A stretch of 64,000 nt of DNA. Origin: Methanosarcina siciliae T4/M. GTDB taxonomy: Archaea > Halobacteriota > Methanosarcinia > Methanosarcinales > Methanosarcinaceae. Each line of letters starts with the position of its first letter. Within the stretch, counting starts at the first letter, position 1. The position numbers and the translations under genes were made by a program. Shown here piece by piece: positions 8,662-17,642 of the stretch. The notes under the pieces were generated by a model that was not told where the DNA came from, ran no database searches, and worked only from the letters and a program-made list of their open reading frames with translations. Location of the stretch: assembly GCF_000970085.1 (NCBI RefSeq), contig NZ_CP009506.1, positions 2,728,001 to 2,792,000 of the forward strand. The letters run 5' to 3'.

Positions 8662-10956
8662 TCATACATAATAGGGGTTTTCTATTTCCTTTGACTTCCT
8701 TTTTCTCAGTTCTCCTTTTATCGCCTCGTAGTATTTCATCGTATCAGGAGTGACTGAAGGTCCCGTTTCTTCAATCGCCTGCAGGAAATGTTTCTGTCTG
8801 ACTTCTTTTGCGTGCAGGTCTTCCCGCAGCGCATACCTTCCTGCTTTTTTACACACAGCTGCGATGTCGGCACCTGTATACTGGTCCGTAAAAGAAACGA
8901 GTTTTTCAATATCAACATCCTCTGCAAGTGCCATATTTTTTGTATGGACCCTGAAAATTTCCCTGCGGGCTCCCTCATCCGGAACAGGGACAAGGATCAG
9001 CTCATCAAAACGCCCGGGCCTTAGGAGAGCCGGGTCTATTATATCAGGCCGGTTGGTTGCCCCTATTACCACAACAGCCCTTAGTTCCTCAAGCCCGTCC
9101 ATCTCGGAGAGTAGCTGGTTAAGGATCCTGGCTGTAACCTGGGGCTCGCCTACGGAAGTCCCGCGGATGGGGGCAAGCGAATCAAGCTCATCAAGGAAAA
9201 TAATGGATGGAGAAACCTGCCTTGCCCGCGTAAAAACTTCTGCAATCCTCTTTTCGGATTCCCCGTACCATTTGGAGAGCAGGTCGCTTCCCTTGGCAGT
9301 TATAAAGTTGGCGTCGGACTCGTGGGCAATGGCTTTTGCAAGCAGGGTCTTTCCGGTGCCCGGAGGCCCATATAGGAGTACACCTTTGGGAGCTTCAACC
9401 CCTATATCCCTGTAAGACTCAGGATTCTTCAAAGGCCACTCCACAACTTCTTTAAGAAGCTCTTTTACTCTCTCAAGACCGCCCACATCTTCCCAGCTGA
9501 CATTGGGAACCTCTATCAGGATTTCTCTTATGGCTGACGGCTGAACATCTTTAAGGGCATTTTCAAAGTCTTCCCTTGTGACCTGAAGGGTATCGAGGAT
9601 CTCTTTTGAAATTTCAGGTTCGTTAAGGTTAATTCTCGGCAAAATCCGCCTAAGTGCACTCATGGCTGCTTCTCTGCAGAGTGCGGCAATATCGGCTCCC
9701 ACAAACCCGTAGGTTATCTGGGCGAAGTCCATCAGGTTTACATTTTCGGCAAGAGGCATTCCCCTTGTGTGGATCTGGAATATCTCAAGCCTTCCTTCCG
9801 TATCCGGAACCCTCAATTCAATTTCCCTATCAAACCTGCCCGGACGGCGGAGTGCAATATCAAGGGCTTCAGGACGGTTGGTTGCTCCTATGACAATGAC
9901 ATTCTTGCGGGCCTTAAGCCCGTCCATCAGGGAAAGAAGCTGGGCAACGACTCTCCTTTCTACTTCTCCGGTCACTTCAGCTCTCTTAGGGGCAATCGAG
10001 TCAATCTCGTCCAGGAAGATAATTGCCGGAGCATTCTTTTCGGCATCCTCAAAGATCTCACGAATTGCCCTCTCGGATTCCCCGTAGTACTTGGACATTA
10101 TCTCCGGGCCGTTGATGGAAATGAAATAGGCATCTGATTCGTTAGCAACTGCTTTTGCAAGCATTGTCTTTCCCGTTCCGGGTGGGCCTTGCAGCAGTAC
10201 TCCCTTCGGAGCATCGATTCCAAGCCTGTCAAAGAGTTCAGGATGCTTAAGGGGCAGTTCTATCATTTCCCTTACCTTGCTGATGGCATCTTTGAGCCCT
10301 CCCAGGTCCTCATACATGACAGTAGGGATATTTTGTTCGGAGACTATTTCCATAGCTTCCGGCAGGAGCTCTACATGCGTCATATCCGTAATCTTAACTA
10401 TTCCCGCAGGAGCGGTAGATACCACCTGCAGTTTAATTTCTCCAAGCCCGAAAGATGGTCCGAAGCCTTGCCCGAAAAAGTCCTGGAAAAAATCTTCAAA
10501 CATGACCCCTTTCCCAAAATTTTCCCTCCCCTCGGACCTCCTGAGGCTTGTAGTGGAAATGAAATCCCCTTTTGAAGCCGTGCGGTTTATAAATACGGCC
10601 TTGAGGGTTTCACTTGGGGCATAGATCTGCATGCCCTGGGCTACAGGAGCAAGGGTTACACTCTTTGCCTCTTTCCAGTCTGCTTTGCTGATATCCGCAT
10701 ATTCCCCTATACTGGTTTTTGCATTGGTGCGAATGAGCCCGTCCATGCGGATGATATCAAGCCCGGCATCACTGGGATAGGGACGGCCTATAAGGGCAGA
10801 AGTTGATTTCCCTCCTTTAATCTCTACAACATCAAAGGGCTTCAGGCTAAGTTTTTCCCTGAATCTTTCGTCGATTCGGACAATCCCTTTTCCGACATCC
10901 CGTTGATCAGCTTCTGCAACCTTAAGTTTTATAATTGATTTACCCTCTTCAGTCAA
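8662..10956 (-). CDS. VAT/Cdc48-type AAA+ ATPase (p97 homologue)
   Basis: A 764-residue hexameric unfoldase of the cytoplasm. Residues about 1-200 are the Cdc48 N-domain (double-psi barrel plus beta-clam). D1 has Walker A GPPGTGKT at 257-264 and Walker B IIFLDEID at 312-319. D2 has GPPGTGKT at 530-537 and IIFLDELD at 585-592. Both carry the GATNRP sensor and arginine-finger regions. The N-domain is interrupted at about 142-172 by a Phe/Gly-rich stretch (EDFFQDFFGQGFG), absent from the classic Thermoplasma protein as I recall it. The start is TTG at 10956, 7 bases after GGAGG. A 17-bp tandem repeat lies in the leader. It feeds unfolded proteins to the proteasome in other archaea. No partner gene is adjacent. 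Confidence 0.93.
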   Translation of the reverse strand: MTEEGKSIIKLKVAEADQRDVGKGIVRIDERFREKLSLKPFDVVEIKGGKSTSALIGRPYPSDAGLDIIRMDGLIRTNAKTSIGEYADISKADWKEAKSVTLAPVAQGMQIYAPSETLKAVFINRTASKGDFISTTSLRRSEGRENFGKGVMFEDFFQDFFGQGFGPSFGLGEIKLQVVSTAPAGIVKITDMTHVELLPEAMEIVSEQNIPTVMYEDLGGLKDAISKVREMIELPLKHPELFDRLGIDAPKGVLLQGPPGTGKTMLAKAVANESDAYFISINGPEIMSKYYGESERAIREIFEDAEKNAPAIIFLDEIDSIAPKRAEVTGEVERRVVAQLLSLMDGLKARKNVIVIGATNRPEALDIALRRPGRFDREIELRVPDTEGRLEIFQIHTRGMPLAENVNLMDFAQITYGFVGADIAALCREAAMSALRRILPRINLNEPEISKEILDTLQVTREDFENALKDVQPSAIREILIEVPNVSWEDVGGLERVKELLKEVVEWPLKNPESYRDIGVEAPKGVLLYGPPGTGKTLLAKAIAHESDANFITAKGSDLLSKWYGESEKRIAEVFTRARQVSPSIIFLDELDSLAPIRGTSVGEPQVTARILNQLLSEMDGLEELRAVVVIGATNRPDIIDPALLRPGRFDELILVPVPDEGARREIFRVHTKNMALAEDVDIEKLVSFTDQYTGADIAAVCKKAGRYALREDLHAKEVRQKHFLQAIEETGPSVTPDTMKYYEAIKGELRKRKSKEIENPYYV

Positions 10957-10980
10957 ATAACACCCTCCATCTCCTCATGA

Positions 10981-11014
10981 AGTATTCCCCTCAGTAAAGT
11001 ATTCCCCTCAGTAA
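10981..11014. repeat. Two tandem 17-bp repeats upstream of cdc48
   Basis: Two exact 17-base copies (AGTATTCCCCTCAGTAA) stand end to end 25-58 bases before the TTG start of the Cdc48 gene. On the transcribed strand each copy holds GAGGGGAA, so the pair could offer extra ribosome- or protein-binding sites. Function unknown. Confidence 0.6.
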
Positions 11015-11071
11015 AGTATGAATACTTTTTCGAAAAACAAAACAGCTTATGCCTTTCAGGCAGTTTCGGCT

Positions 11072-11722
11072 TCAATTACTTACACTTTTCGCCTCTTCGT
11101 CAAGCCTTTTTAAATTGGTAGGGATAGGATTTTTTTTGAGAAGTTTTGAGAAGTACACAAGGTTATGTGCCATATACCTTACTGTCCGGTTTGTATAAAG
11201 ATGCTTATCCCCTCCTGCTTCTATATAACTGGGCCCGGGCCCCGCATCTCCCACCCAGTAGCAGTCCACATTTGGAGGCACGGTACAACCGAGGTGTGTA
11301 AGGTTGAAGAGTATGGTTGAACATACGTCGTGTGCTCCGTCTTCGTTTCCTGTAACGATGACTCCTGCAACCTTTCCGTAGAGGGGATACTGCCCGGTTT
11401 CGGGATCTCCTTCCATATATGTCCCATCCAGCCTTTCAATTACCAGCTTGGATACCGAAGAGAGTACCCCAAACCAGATAGGAGTTGCTATAACAAGGAC
11501 ATCACAGGCTTTAATTTTTTCAAGGATAAATGGCCATTCGTCACCGTTTCCTTCATCTGAAGAAGTTCCAAAGGCTACATTATGATCAATAACCCTTATT
11601 ACCTCACTTTCAACCCCCAGCTCTTTAAAAATTATAACCGCCTTGTCCACAAGCGCGCGAGTGTTCGAGACCTGAGGTGATTTTTTCAGTGTGCAGTTTA
11701 AAAAAAGTGCCCTCATCGCCAT
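11072..11722 (-). CDS. Flavodoxin-fold NAD(P)H-dependent FMN oxidoreductase
   Basis: The 216-residue protein has the flavodoxin-like fold of NADPH-dependent FMN reductases. An N-terminal beta strand and phosphate loop (ALFLNCTLKKSPQVSNT) binds the FMN phosphate. A VLVIATPIWFGVLSSVSK segment (about 76-93) is the typical second flavin loop. IVTGNEDGAH is the third. No cysteine cluster of the iron-sulfur flavoprotein family is seen, so it is likely a plain flavin reductase or quinone-reductase-like enzyme acting in the cytoplasm. The start is an ATG at 11722 or two codons later (MAMRA). It stands alone between Cdc48 and a small regulator, both on the same strand. Confidence 0.75.
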   Translation of the reverse strand: MAMRALFLNCTLKKSPQVSNTRALVDKAVIIFKELGVESEVIRVIDHNVAFGTSSDEGNGDEWPFILEKIKACDVLVIATPIWFGVLSSVSKLVIERLDGTYMEGDPETGQYPLYGKVAGVIVTGNEDGAHDVCSTILFNLTHLGCTVPPNVDCYWVGDAGPGPSYIEAGGDKHLYTNRTVRYMAHNLVYFSKLLKKNPIPTNLKRLDEEAKSVSN

Positions 11723-11943
11723 AGTATATATGTTTCCAAATGCCGTTATATATACGGGGGCGCATAAATGTTCAGAAGAATTGTTCCTTAATTAAGGATG
11801 ATCGAAGAGCGGAGTGAGCGAAAAACAGAACGACCGAGAAATAGAAATATCAAGAAATGAAGACCGAGAAATAAATAAAAGAAAATAGATTAAAAGGAAA
11901 AACAGATAAACAAATTAAAAACTTAAATAAAAAAGGAAGCTCC

Positions 11944-12171
11944 TTAAAGTTTAAGTTCTTTAGCCATTTCCTGGAAAACTTTACCTTTATCTGTTGTGAT
12001 GAAAACACCGTTCTCATGCCTGATAAGCTCTTTTTCCTTTAACATTTCAAGGTATTTCTGAGCAATGTTAAAGTTAAGATTTACCTCATATACGATATGT
12101 GTTTTCTTTGCCCCGTTCATTGCAACTCTTAAAATATCTACTGCAATATCTGTCCTGCTTCTTCTCTTCAA
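11944..12171 (-). CDS. Small winged-helix transcriptional regulator
   Basis: A 75-residue protein made of a single winged helix-turn-helix: helices over TDIAVDILRVAMNG and KKTHIVYEVNLNFNIAQKYLEMLKEKELI, and a wing at HENGVFITTDKG. This is the compact archaeal HTH type that binds DNA as a dimer; target genes are unknown. A longer frame reaches TTG 12264, but the TTG at 12171 has a very strong GGGGGAGGAG site (12178-12187) 6 bases upstream and gives the usual family length, so I take it as the start. An AT-rich TATATAA-type segment near 12285-12320 may be the promoter. Confidence 0.75.
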   Translation of the reverse strand: MKRRSRTDIAVDILRVAMNGAKKTHIVYEVNLNFNIAQKYLEMLKEKELIRHENGVFITTDKGKVFQEMAKELKL

Positions 12172-12434
12172 TATTAACTCCTCCCCCACTGTAGATTCAA
12201 AATAATCTTTGTAAGAGTCAACGCTTTCAAAATATATTAAAGCGTATCTTTTTGTAGGTAACAAAGATTCTAATCTTTATCGTTTCCCTTTCTATATAAC
12301 AATATCAGTATTATATAATGTAGTAAGTTCTAAAAAGGAAATCTAACCTGCGGTGGCTATTCAATAATACAAATATGAACTACTTCTATATAAAAAAAAC
12401 GGATCAGTTCTTAAAAGAGTTTTACTAAAATCAG

Positions 12435-12508
12435 TGGGCCCGCTGAGATTCGAACTCAGGATCCCCGCCGTGTAAAGGCGATGTCATGACCGACTAGACC
12501 ACGAGCCC
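12435..12508 (-). tRNA. tRNA-Val (anticodon UAC)
   Basis: The reverse strand folds as a full cloverleaf. The acceptor stem GGGCTCG pairs with CGGGCCC (one G-U). The anticodon loop TTTACAC carries UAC. The T arm contains GTTCGAATC. The discriminator base is A, and CCA is not encoded. 74 bases, no intron seen. Confidence 0.95.
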
Positions 12509-12815
12509 AGTTTGCTATTAGTGACATTTTCCAGATGCTTGCCTGACAAGCAACTGCTTGAAATGCAACTCCAACATGTCACTAGTTATATATATGTCTT
12601 TTGTTCGGAGAAGGCTCAGAACATTAGCAGCAATGATAAAAATAGTTCCCTTTTCCTAATAATTTCTTCCTGATAGTTCTCTCTTCCTGTTCTGGATCCT
12701 GGGCTGATGAAGACCGAAACAGAAGTTTTTTAAGTAGCCTTTTTGAGAGGTATAATAAGTTCTAACTTTGCAGATATCCTTTCTGTTATTTTTTGAAACA
12801 GAATTCTCACAAGCA

Positions 12816-12829
12816 AAATATATTTATAC
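12816..12829 (+). promoter_or_regulatory. TATA box of RNA candidate 1
   Basis: AAAATATATTTATA lies 22-35 bases before the GTGAGCGGG start of the candidate RNA, the distance expected for archaeal TBP-dependent initiation. Confidence 0.5.
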
Positions 12830-12850
12830 GAGATTAGCATGGTGTAATAT

Positions 12851-12921
12851 GTGAGCGGGTCTCTCTTTTGTAAGATAACCCCAACCCCCCAACACCCCAA
12901 TTCATACTCCCAACCCGCTCA
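12851..12921 (+). ncRNA. Candidate small RNA 1, hairpin-closed C-rich loop
   Basis: TGAGCGGGT at 12852-12860 pairs perfectly with ACCCGCTCA at 12913-12921. The loop is nearly free of G in its second half and is built from CCCCAA-type runs. A TATA-like box (TATTTATA, 12821-12828) lies about 25 bases upstream. T-rich sequence follows. The first 14 bases and the loop style recur in the copy at 13428. A reading frame crosses it, but its codons cover the hairpin arms and poly-C runs, so coding is unlikely. Confidence 0.65.
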
Positions 12922-13395
12922 TACATTTTCTAATATTACCTGCTTATTTTGTTTAATTTTATTGTTTTTTTGTATTGTGCTATTTTCAGGATATATCCGG
13001 AAGGTACTGGATTCTCATGAATTATTATTCAAGGGAATCGTAAAAACCAAACCATAACTCAATTTAGTTTTGCCAAATTCAAGAAGACTTCAGGATGACA
13101 TCAAGTAATACTTTATTGTTAATTGACCGAAAGTTATCCCCCTGAGAGAAGCTGCTACTGTAATTAGTTACCTTCTTGAGCAAATTTCACTTTTTAACCT
13201 ATCAAGTAGTCTTTTTGAGCTCAGTAGTATTATTTCCTACCTGTATATTCCTACAGTATCATTAAGAGCCCTGAAACCCTGATATTCTTAACCTGATTGT
13301 GTTTATTTTCCAGAGAAAAACTATATTGTGGGACAGTTTGAGGTATTAGCATCCATCTGACTGTAATTATAATTTATTATGAATATTATCGAAAG

Positions 13396-13408
13396 CTATT
13401 TATAGTAT
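13396..13408 (+). promoter_or_regulatory. TATA box of RNA candidate 2
   Basis: GCTATTTATAGTA stands about 26 bases before the closing stem of RNA candidate 2. Confidence 0.5.
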
Positions 13409-13427
13409 GTAATGTCTACTCATGCTT

Positions 13428-13519
13428 AGTGAGCGGGTCTCTTTTCCATAGTATAACCCCAAACCCATATTCCCCAACTATTCCCCCAACTATTCCCCAA
13501 ACCCCCCAACCCGCTCACT
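13428..13519 (+). ncRNA. Candidate small RNA 2, 11-bp closing stem and C-rich loop
   Basis: AGTGAGCGGGT (13428-13438) pairs with ACCCGCTCACT (13509-13519) over 11 bp. It starts with the same GTGAGCGGGTCTCT as candidate 1 and then has ATAACCCCAA. Its loop contains several CCCCAA units. CTATTTATAG (13397-13406) is a TATA box about 26 bases upstream, and TTTTCTC follows the stem. Two copies sharing ends and loop type but differing in length strongly suggest a family of structured RNAs. Confidence 0.68.
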
Positions 13520-13883
13520 AACTTTTCTCTCGACTCTTTTCTCAACTTTGTTCGATAGTAGCATTAAGTATCATTATGATCTCAACGCTTCTTAACATTG
13601 TTAGACTCTCCTTAACATTTCTTTTTATCGTCTCAACTTTTTTTCACTATCCTACAAGTTTTAATCCAGGATACCGGTTTAATGGATGAGATGAGGGTTT
13701 AATGATCTTAACATACCCATATAAATAGTCTGTAAATCCTAAAAATCAATAATTTTGGATGTATATATAAGTAGGATGAATATGAGAATACTTTCCATCT
13801 AAGACTCCTTAAATAAGGCGGAAAACAATCTGTACTATATATATTTAAAAAATATTTATATATAAAATTCTATACTAATATTT

Positions 13884-13961
13884 GTGAGCGGACTCCGGTC
13901 CAAACTTCCCAATACCGGCAACTTCTTCTTTCATTCGAGTCAATCCGTCAGTTCCGCCCAC
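13884..13961 (+). ncRNA. Candidate small RNA 3, diverged member
   Basis: GTGAGCGGA (13884-13892) pairs with TCCGCCCAC (13953-13961) with one A-C mismatch. Inside, CCGGT (13895-13899) pairs with ACCGG (13914-13918). The start GTGAGCGG matches candidates 1 and 2, and a TATATATAAAA-type box lies about 25 bases upstream (13852-13867). The loop is less C-rich. It is likely a diverged relative of the two RNAs upstream. Confidence 0.5.
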
Positions 13962-14237
13962 ATAAAACTTTAGTTCCTCTTTTGCGGTCATGGATGTTCT
14001 TTCTATGCTCCCGAATGTGTATGCCCGCTGTACAAATAACAAAATTGTATAAATAGCAAAAAATCCAGTTGTATCCTTCTAAATCTGAGGTAGAGTAAGA
14101 GCAAAGTTTAAAACTTGCCTGAGCAGGTTATTTTCAGAACGGAAGCTTTAAAGAGAGTTTAAGGCAAACAAAAAAGAATTTTTTCGGATTCTCCAACCTG
14201 GAAAAGAAAGAATAAGTGGTTAGCGCTCTACAATTAT

Positions 14238-15950
14238 TCAAAAGTCAAAGAGTGTTTTCTGGTTTTTAGGCTCTGCTTTCTTTGCCCCATCTCCTGTACT
14301 ATCCTGCACACTTTCGGAAGGTGAAACCTTATCCAATATCTTTTGTTTGAAAGGTTCATTGTTAGACGGATTCCCCTTTTTCGAAGGCTTGGAGGAGGTT
14401 TTCTGCTCTACAGATTCAGAAAGGGCTTTCTTTTCCGGCAGAGGTGTGGAAAAAGAAAATAAATTCTTTTCTGCAGGTTTCGAATCGTCCACTGGTAGTT
14501 TCCCAGAATTCTCTTTTTCCTCATAGTTTTCTTTTTTCTCCGAATTTACTTTTTTTTCGGAGGTCTCAAGCAGGGAGTTAAATCCTATGTTAAGGGTTTT
14601 CTGCTTGTTGTCCACTGCAGGCATAGGAGCTTTAAAAAAATCCGGATCTGCAGTTTCATCCTTACCCTCTTCGAGAAGTTTCTGCGCCTCGTCATAAATT
14701 TTCTGCAGTTTTTTGCTTGCCTTTGTACTTCCTGTAAGATACATCAACTCTTCAAGCTCAAGTCTGAGATTTGCGGTAACTTCCACTGCGGATTCCTCAT
14801 CCTTCAGCATACGGGAGTAAAACCCCAGGAGGTTGTTTCTGGAGTAGTGCATCGACTCAAAGCTGTGTTCCCCGATTTTCGAAGCAATATTGTCCCGCAT
14901 GTCCCGTTTCGAACGGGTCTGTCCGAGCCTTTTCCAGAGTGAAGGCTGCTGGTATTTGATAAAGCCCGGATACGGCTTTGTCTTTGAAAGGGCAGCCCCG
15001 CAGACCATGAGCATGCTGGCATATCTCCACATCCTGTAATTCTGGCGCTTCTTTACACGTCCCAGATACAGGTCTGCTTTTGAAATGTATCCAAATCCCG
15101 TCCTTATATCTTCGAGGTTTCCGTCCTTGCGGGCATACTGGATGGGCAAATTTTCATCAATCCAGTGTACGAGATCTTCAGGACTTTCATCAAGCCCGTA
15201 TGCCGATTCAAGCGCCTTTCTACAGTCAGTGCTTTTAAAAATCTTCTGCATCGCCTTAAAGATGTTCTCTTTTACATCCCTTTCCGCAGTCCCTATATCT
15301 TCAACTTCGAGCTTTTCCTTTCCGTTCGCTGCAGCCTGAAGGTCATTCATTGCACTCCTGAAGTCTCCTCCCGCATTTTCTGCAATCTGCAGGAGAGCTT
15401 CCTGACTGCAATTAACTTCCTCCGCTTTACAGACCTTTTTCAAAGCAGGAACCATCGAACGGCTCTGCACGGACCCGAACTTTATTTCCAGGCAGAGGTT
15501 CCGGATTGTGGGTGTCAACCCGTAAATATCATTTGCAATAAGCACAATCGGCTGAAGTGTTCCTTTTATGATTCCGGAAATCGCCCTCATCCCGCCCCGA
15601 TCTGCAGTCCCGTGGATGTTGTCCGCCTCATCAAGAATAATGAGCCGCTTGCTCCCAAAAAGACTATTCATTGACGCTGCAGAGCCAGCAATCTTCTCAA
15701 TAACCCCTGCCGTCCTCTGGTCGCTCGCATTGAGTTCGATAACATCCCACTCCATATCCCTGGCCAGAGCATGAGCACTTGAAGTTTTTCCTATCCCTGC
15801 AGGCCCGTAGAGAATCACTGCCCTCGTCTCAGGAATCCCGGACTGCCATTCCTCAGCCCATGCCCTGAAATCCCGCACTGCCTTCTTGTTCCCCACGACA
15901 TCTTCAAGGGTCTGGGGTCGGTATTTTTCAGCCCATTCGATTGCCAACAT
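14238..15950 (-). CDS. rfcL: Replication factor C large subunit
   Basis: RfcL is the large subunit of the clamp loader that opens the PCNA ring at primer ends, working with four small RFC subunits. Near the N-terminus stands WAEKYRPQTLEDVVGNKKAV, the RFC box. Walker A is GPAGIGKT (49-56) and Walker B is LIILDEAD (103-110). The C-terminal 150 residues are charged and low in complexity and end in QKTLFDF, a textbook PCNA-interacting peptide. The start is uncertain: ATG at 15950 or 15953, or TTG at 15968, with no clear ribosome-binding site and a TTTATTAAA box about 50 bases upstream, so the transcript may be leaderless. The neighbours (RNA cluster, provirus fossil) are unrelated. Confidence 0.93.
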   Translation of the reverse strand: MLAIEWAEKYRPQTLEDVVGNKKAVRDFRAWAEEWQSGIPETRAVILYGPAGIGKTSSAHALARDMEWDVIELNASDQRTAGVIEKIAGSAASMNSLFGSKRLIILDEADNIHGTADRGGMRAISGIIKGTLQPIVLIANDIYGLTPTIRNLCLEIKFGSVQSRSMVPALKKVCKAEEVNCSQEALLQIAENAGGDFRSAMNDLQAAANGKEKLEVEDIGTAERDVKENIFKAMQKIFKSTDCRKALESAYGLDESPEDLVHWIDENLPIQYARKDGNLEDIRTGFGYISKADLYLGRVKKRQNYRMWRYASMLMVCGAALSKTKPYPGFIKYQQPSLWKRLGQTRSKRDMRDNIASKIGEHSFESMHYSRNNLLGFYSRMLKDEESAVEVTANLRLELEELMYLTGSTKASKKLQKIYDEAQKLLEEGKDETADPDFFKAPMPAVDNKQKTLNIGFNSLLETSEKKVNSEKKENYEEKENSGKLPVDDSKPAEKNLFSFSTPLPEKKALSESVEQKTSSKPSKKGNPSNNEPFKQKILDKVSPSESVQDSTGDGAKKAEPKNQKTLFDF

Positions 15951-16033
15951 CATCTTAAACCATACCAATAAGAAAATTTCCTTATATGAAACCTTATCTA
16001 ATTTAATAAAGTTGGTGAGTAGGTGAAAACAGC

Positions 16034-16279
16034 ATGAATACTAAAGAACTAATTGAAGATTCGTATATAAAAAATTGGCTGTCCGGTATCAATGCAAAGA
16101 AAACAACCAGAGAGGGGTACACCTACAGCTTAAGAGCTACATCGGGTTTTTAGCTAAGATGCCTGAACAAATTATCATAGAGTCAGAAGAAGATATCAGA
16201 TCCGGCAAGTTGATGAGGGAAAATTAACTGGTGTCAGAAGTTTTTATAATTTTTATAACATTCAATTACCTGCGCTGCC
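16034..16279 (+). pseudogene. Tyrosine recombinase/integrase, N-terminal fragment
   Basis: From ATG 16034 the reading is NTKELIEDSYIKNWLSGINAKKTTREGYTYSLR. After a one-base loss near 16135 it continues as IGFLAKMPEQIIIESEEDIRSG. After a second slip near 16223 it reads LTGVRSFYNFYNIQLPALP. This is the SAM-like core-binding domain of Methanosarcina phage-type integrases. The catalytic domain (R-H-R-Y) is missing; unrelated sequence follows. It marks the edge of a degraded provirus with the terminase remnant at 16873-17566. Confidence 0.72.
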
Positions 16280-16465
16280 TGGATCTACCATCTCAAGAAG
16301 TGTTCCAGAAACAACTTTAATGAACGGGCTGATAACTCTGAAAATAAGATTAGGGCTGTTGACGAGGAGCAATCTCTTCAGCCAGATAGCCAGAACTATG
16401 CAGTCAATAGGGGCAGGATCTGCTACAGGCATCTTATTCTTGGTATTCTTGAGCCAGTCCAGCAT
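16262..16465 (-). pseudogene. Unidentified provirus-associated fragment
   Basis: An open frame reads LDWLKNTKNKMPVADPAP, then a hydrophobic amphipathic segment (IVLAIWLKRLLL). The frame can be followed upstream to about 16560 (PPAGATLGQISYDEYANYSK) but has no start codon there. I do not recognise it. Its position between integrase and terminase remnants suggests a piece of a structural virus gene. It could also be chance. Confidence 0.25.
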
Positions 16466-16589
16466 CTTGGAGTAATTTGCATATTCATCATAAGATATCT
16501 GGCCCAGGGTTGCACCTGCAGGAGGGAGTTGAGATTTTTTTGGAGAATCTTTTTTGGAGAATCAGCAGATTTGAAGAAGGAAAAATATT

Positions 16590-16793
16590 TCATGGGGTCG
16601 GTTTTTGGAACCGACTATAAAAAGGAAAGTCGACTTTAACAACGTGTGCTCTCTTTTGAGAGATCGAAATGTAATATACCTCTCCGCAATTAGGGCACAT
16701 GAATAAATGACTTACAGAGCTACAAACGCCCCCGAGATCACATTCTATGTTATCTGCTTCTGTTATCTGTCCGCATCTACAGATAATCTTCAT
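16590..16793 (-). CDS. Small cysteine-rich, probably zinc-binding protein
   Basis: 67 residues with CRC at the N-terminus, two single cysteines (in NIECDLGGVC), and CPNC in the middle (MCPNCGEVYYI). The pairs could form a zinc ribbon. The second half is basic and hydrophobic. The ATG at 16793 has no clear ribosome-binding site. It lies inside the provirus fossil and may be a viral accessory gene that is still open. I do not recognise the family. Confidence 0.45.
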   Translation of the reverse strand: MKIICRCGQITEADNIECDLGGVCSSVSHLFMCPNCGEVYYISISQKRAHVVKVDFPFYSRFQKPTP

Positions 16794-16872
16794 GTTTTAA
16801 TCAATGCTTTCATGTTATTTATGTTCTGAAACCTCCGCCTGAAATGCCCATGCCGTCCAAGGTAATGGTCTA

Positions 16873-17566
16873 CCGGATACGGGGCTTAATCAGATTGTTC
16901 ACAATAAAATAATCAGCATACGACAGAGTATCAACTTAATCGTCGTTCCTGAAATTTGGGAATTTGAGAAGTTCTTCTTCCCATGCGTTGAGCTAATGTG
17001 CCCCTGCCCGAAAGTATGTCGTTTTCAATTTGAGCCTGATAGCTTCATCTTCTTCCTGCCTGGTGTAGAAAGTACTCTCATACCACATTCCCAGACTCTT
17101 GCCCTGATTGTCTCGCTCTTGGCTTCTTCTCGGTTTTTGAATGGGTCATCTATGATGCCTATGTCGAAACCAGATCCTGTAATACTTCCACGAATCCCTG
17201 AGATGTACACTCCTTCATGCCCTACTATCTCAAACATAGAAGCGTTCTGGGTGGAGTGATCCCGGATATCAAGGCCCTTTGATCCAGGGGCCAGTTTTGT
17301 GTCAGGAAAAAGGATTTGATACTCTTTTGACTCGTTATCCTCTGTTCGTCCCTGTTCATTCTGGAGGCAAGGTTTGCACTGTAAGAAGTCGCTATAATCC
17401 TTGTGTCTGGACTCCTTCCGAGTATATAAGCAGGAAACCGCCTGGAAACCAGTTCCGACTTCCCATGCCGAGATTGAGATAATAAGGCATTCGAGCTCTC
17501 CACTTGATCATGTTCAATGATCCTGATGAGCTCTGCATTAGGAAAAAAACGTAACATATAATTCAT
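16873..17566 (-). pseudogene. Phage terminase large subunit remnant
   Basis: Terminases package viral DNA. The first frame (17566 down to about 17290) gives SRHGKSELVSRRFPAYILGR, a Walker A variant, and RIIATSYSANLASRMNRD. The next frame gives APGSKGLDIRDHSTQNAS and then MFEIVGHEGVYI, GSITGSGFDIGIIDDPFKNREEA with Walker B IGIIDDP. After another slip near 17130 it reads WYESTFYTRQEEDEAIRLK. The end reads WEEELLKFPN and DD-stop-VDTLSYADYFIVNN, the nuclease-domain tail. At least two frameshifts, two stops and an internal deletion make it dead. With the integrase scrap it defines a provirus fossil of about 1.5 kb. Confidence 0.75.
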
Positions 17567-17642
17567 TCCTCCGCCCTAAACAACGTTAACTGCTCATAAA
17601 ATATTCTGCTTGAGCTCATATCGATGCTAAAAACCATCAAGT

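Larger units (their letters stand above)
12509..14237. other. 1.7-kb AT-rich intergenic region with an RNA-gene cluster
   Basis: No protein gene is convincing here. It holds three candidate RNA genes on the + strand (12851-12921, 13428-13519, 13884-13961), each behind a TATA-like box. The DNA between them is AT-rich with T-runs. The 3' end runs into the convergent end of the RfcL gene. Confidence 0.6.

Noticed and set aside
8750..9415. Long open frame opposite the cdc48 gene (also 9654-10624)
   Set aside because: It lies antisense to strongly conserved AAA+ sequence; the product is serine-rich, shadow-like and has no ribosome-binding site.
12851..13057. Open frame through RNA candidate 1
   Set aside because: Its codons are the hairpin arms and poly-C runs, no ribosome-binding site precedes it, and the second RNA copy does not keep the frame.
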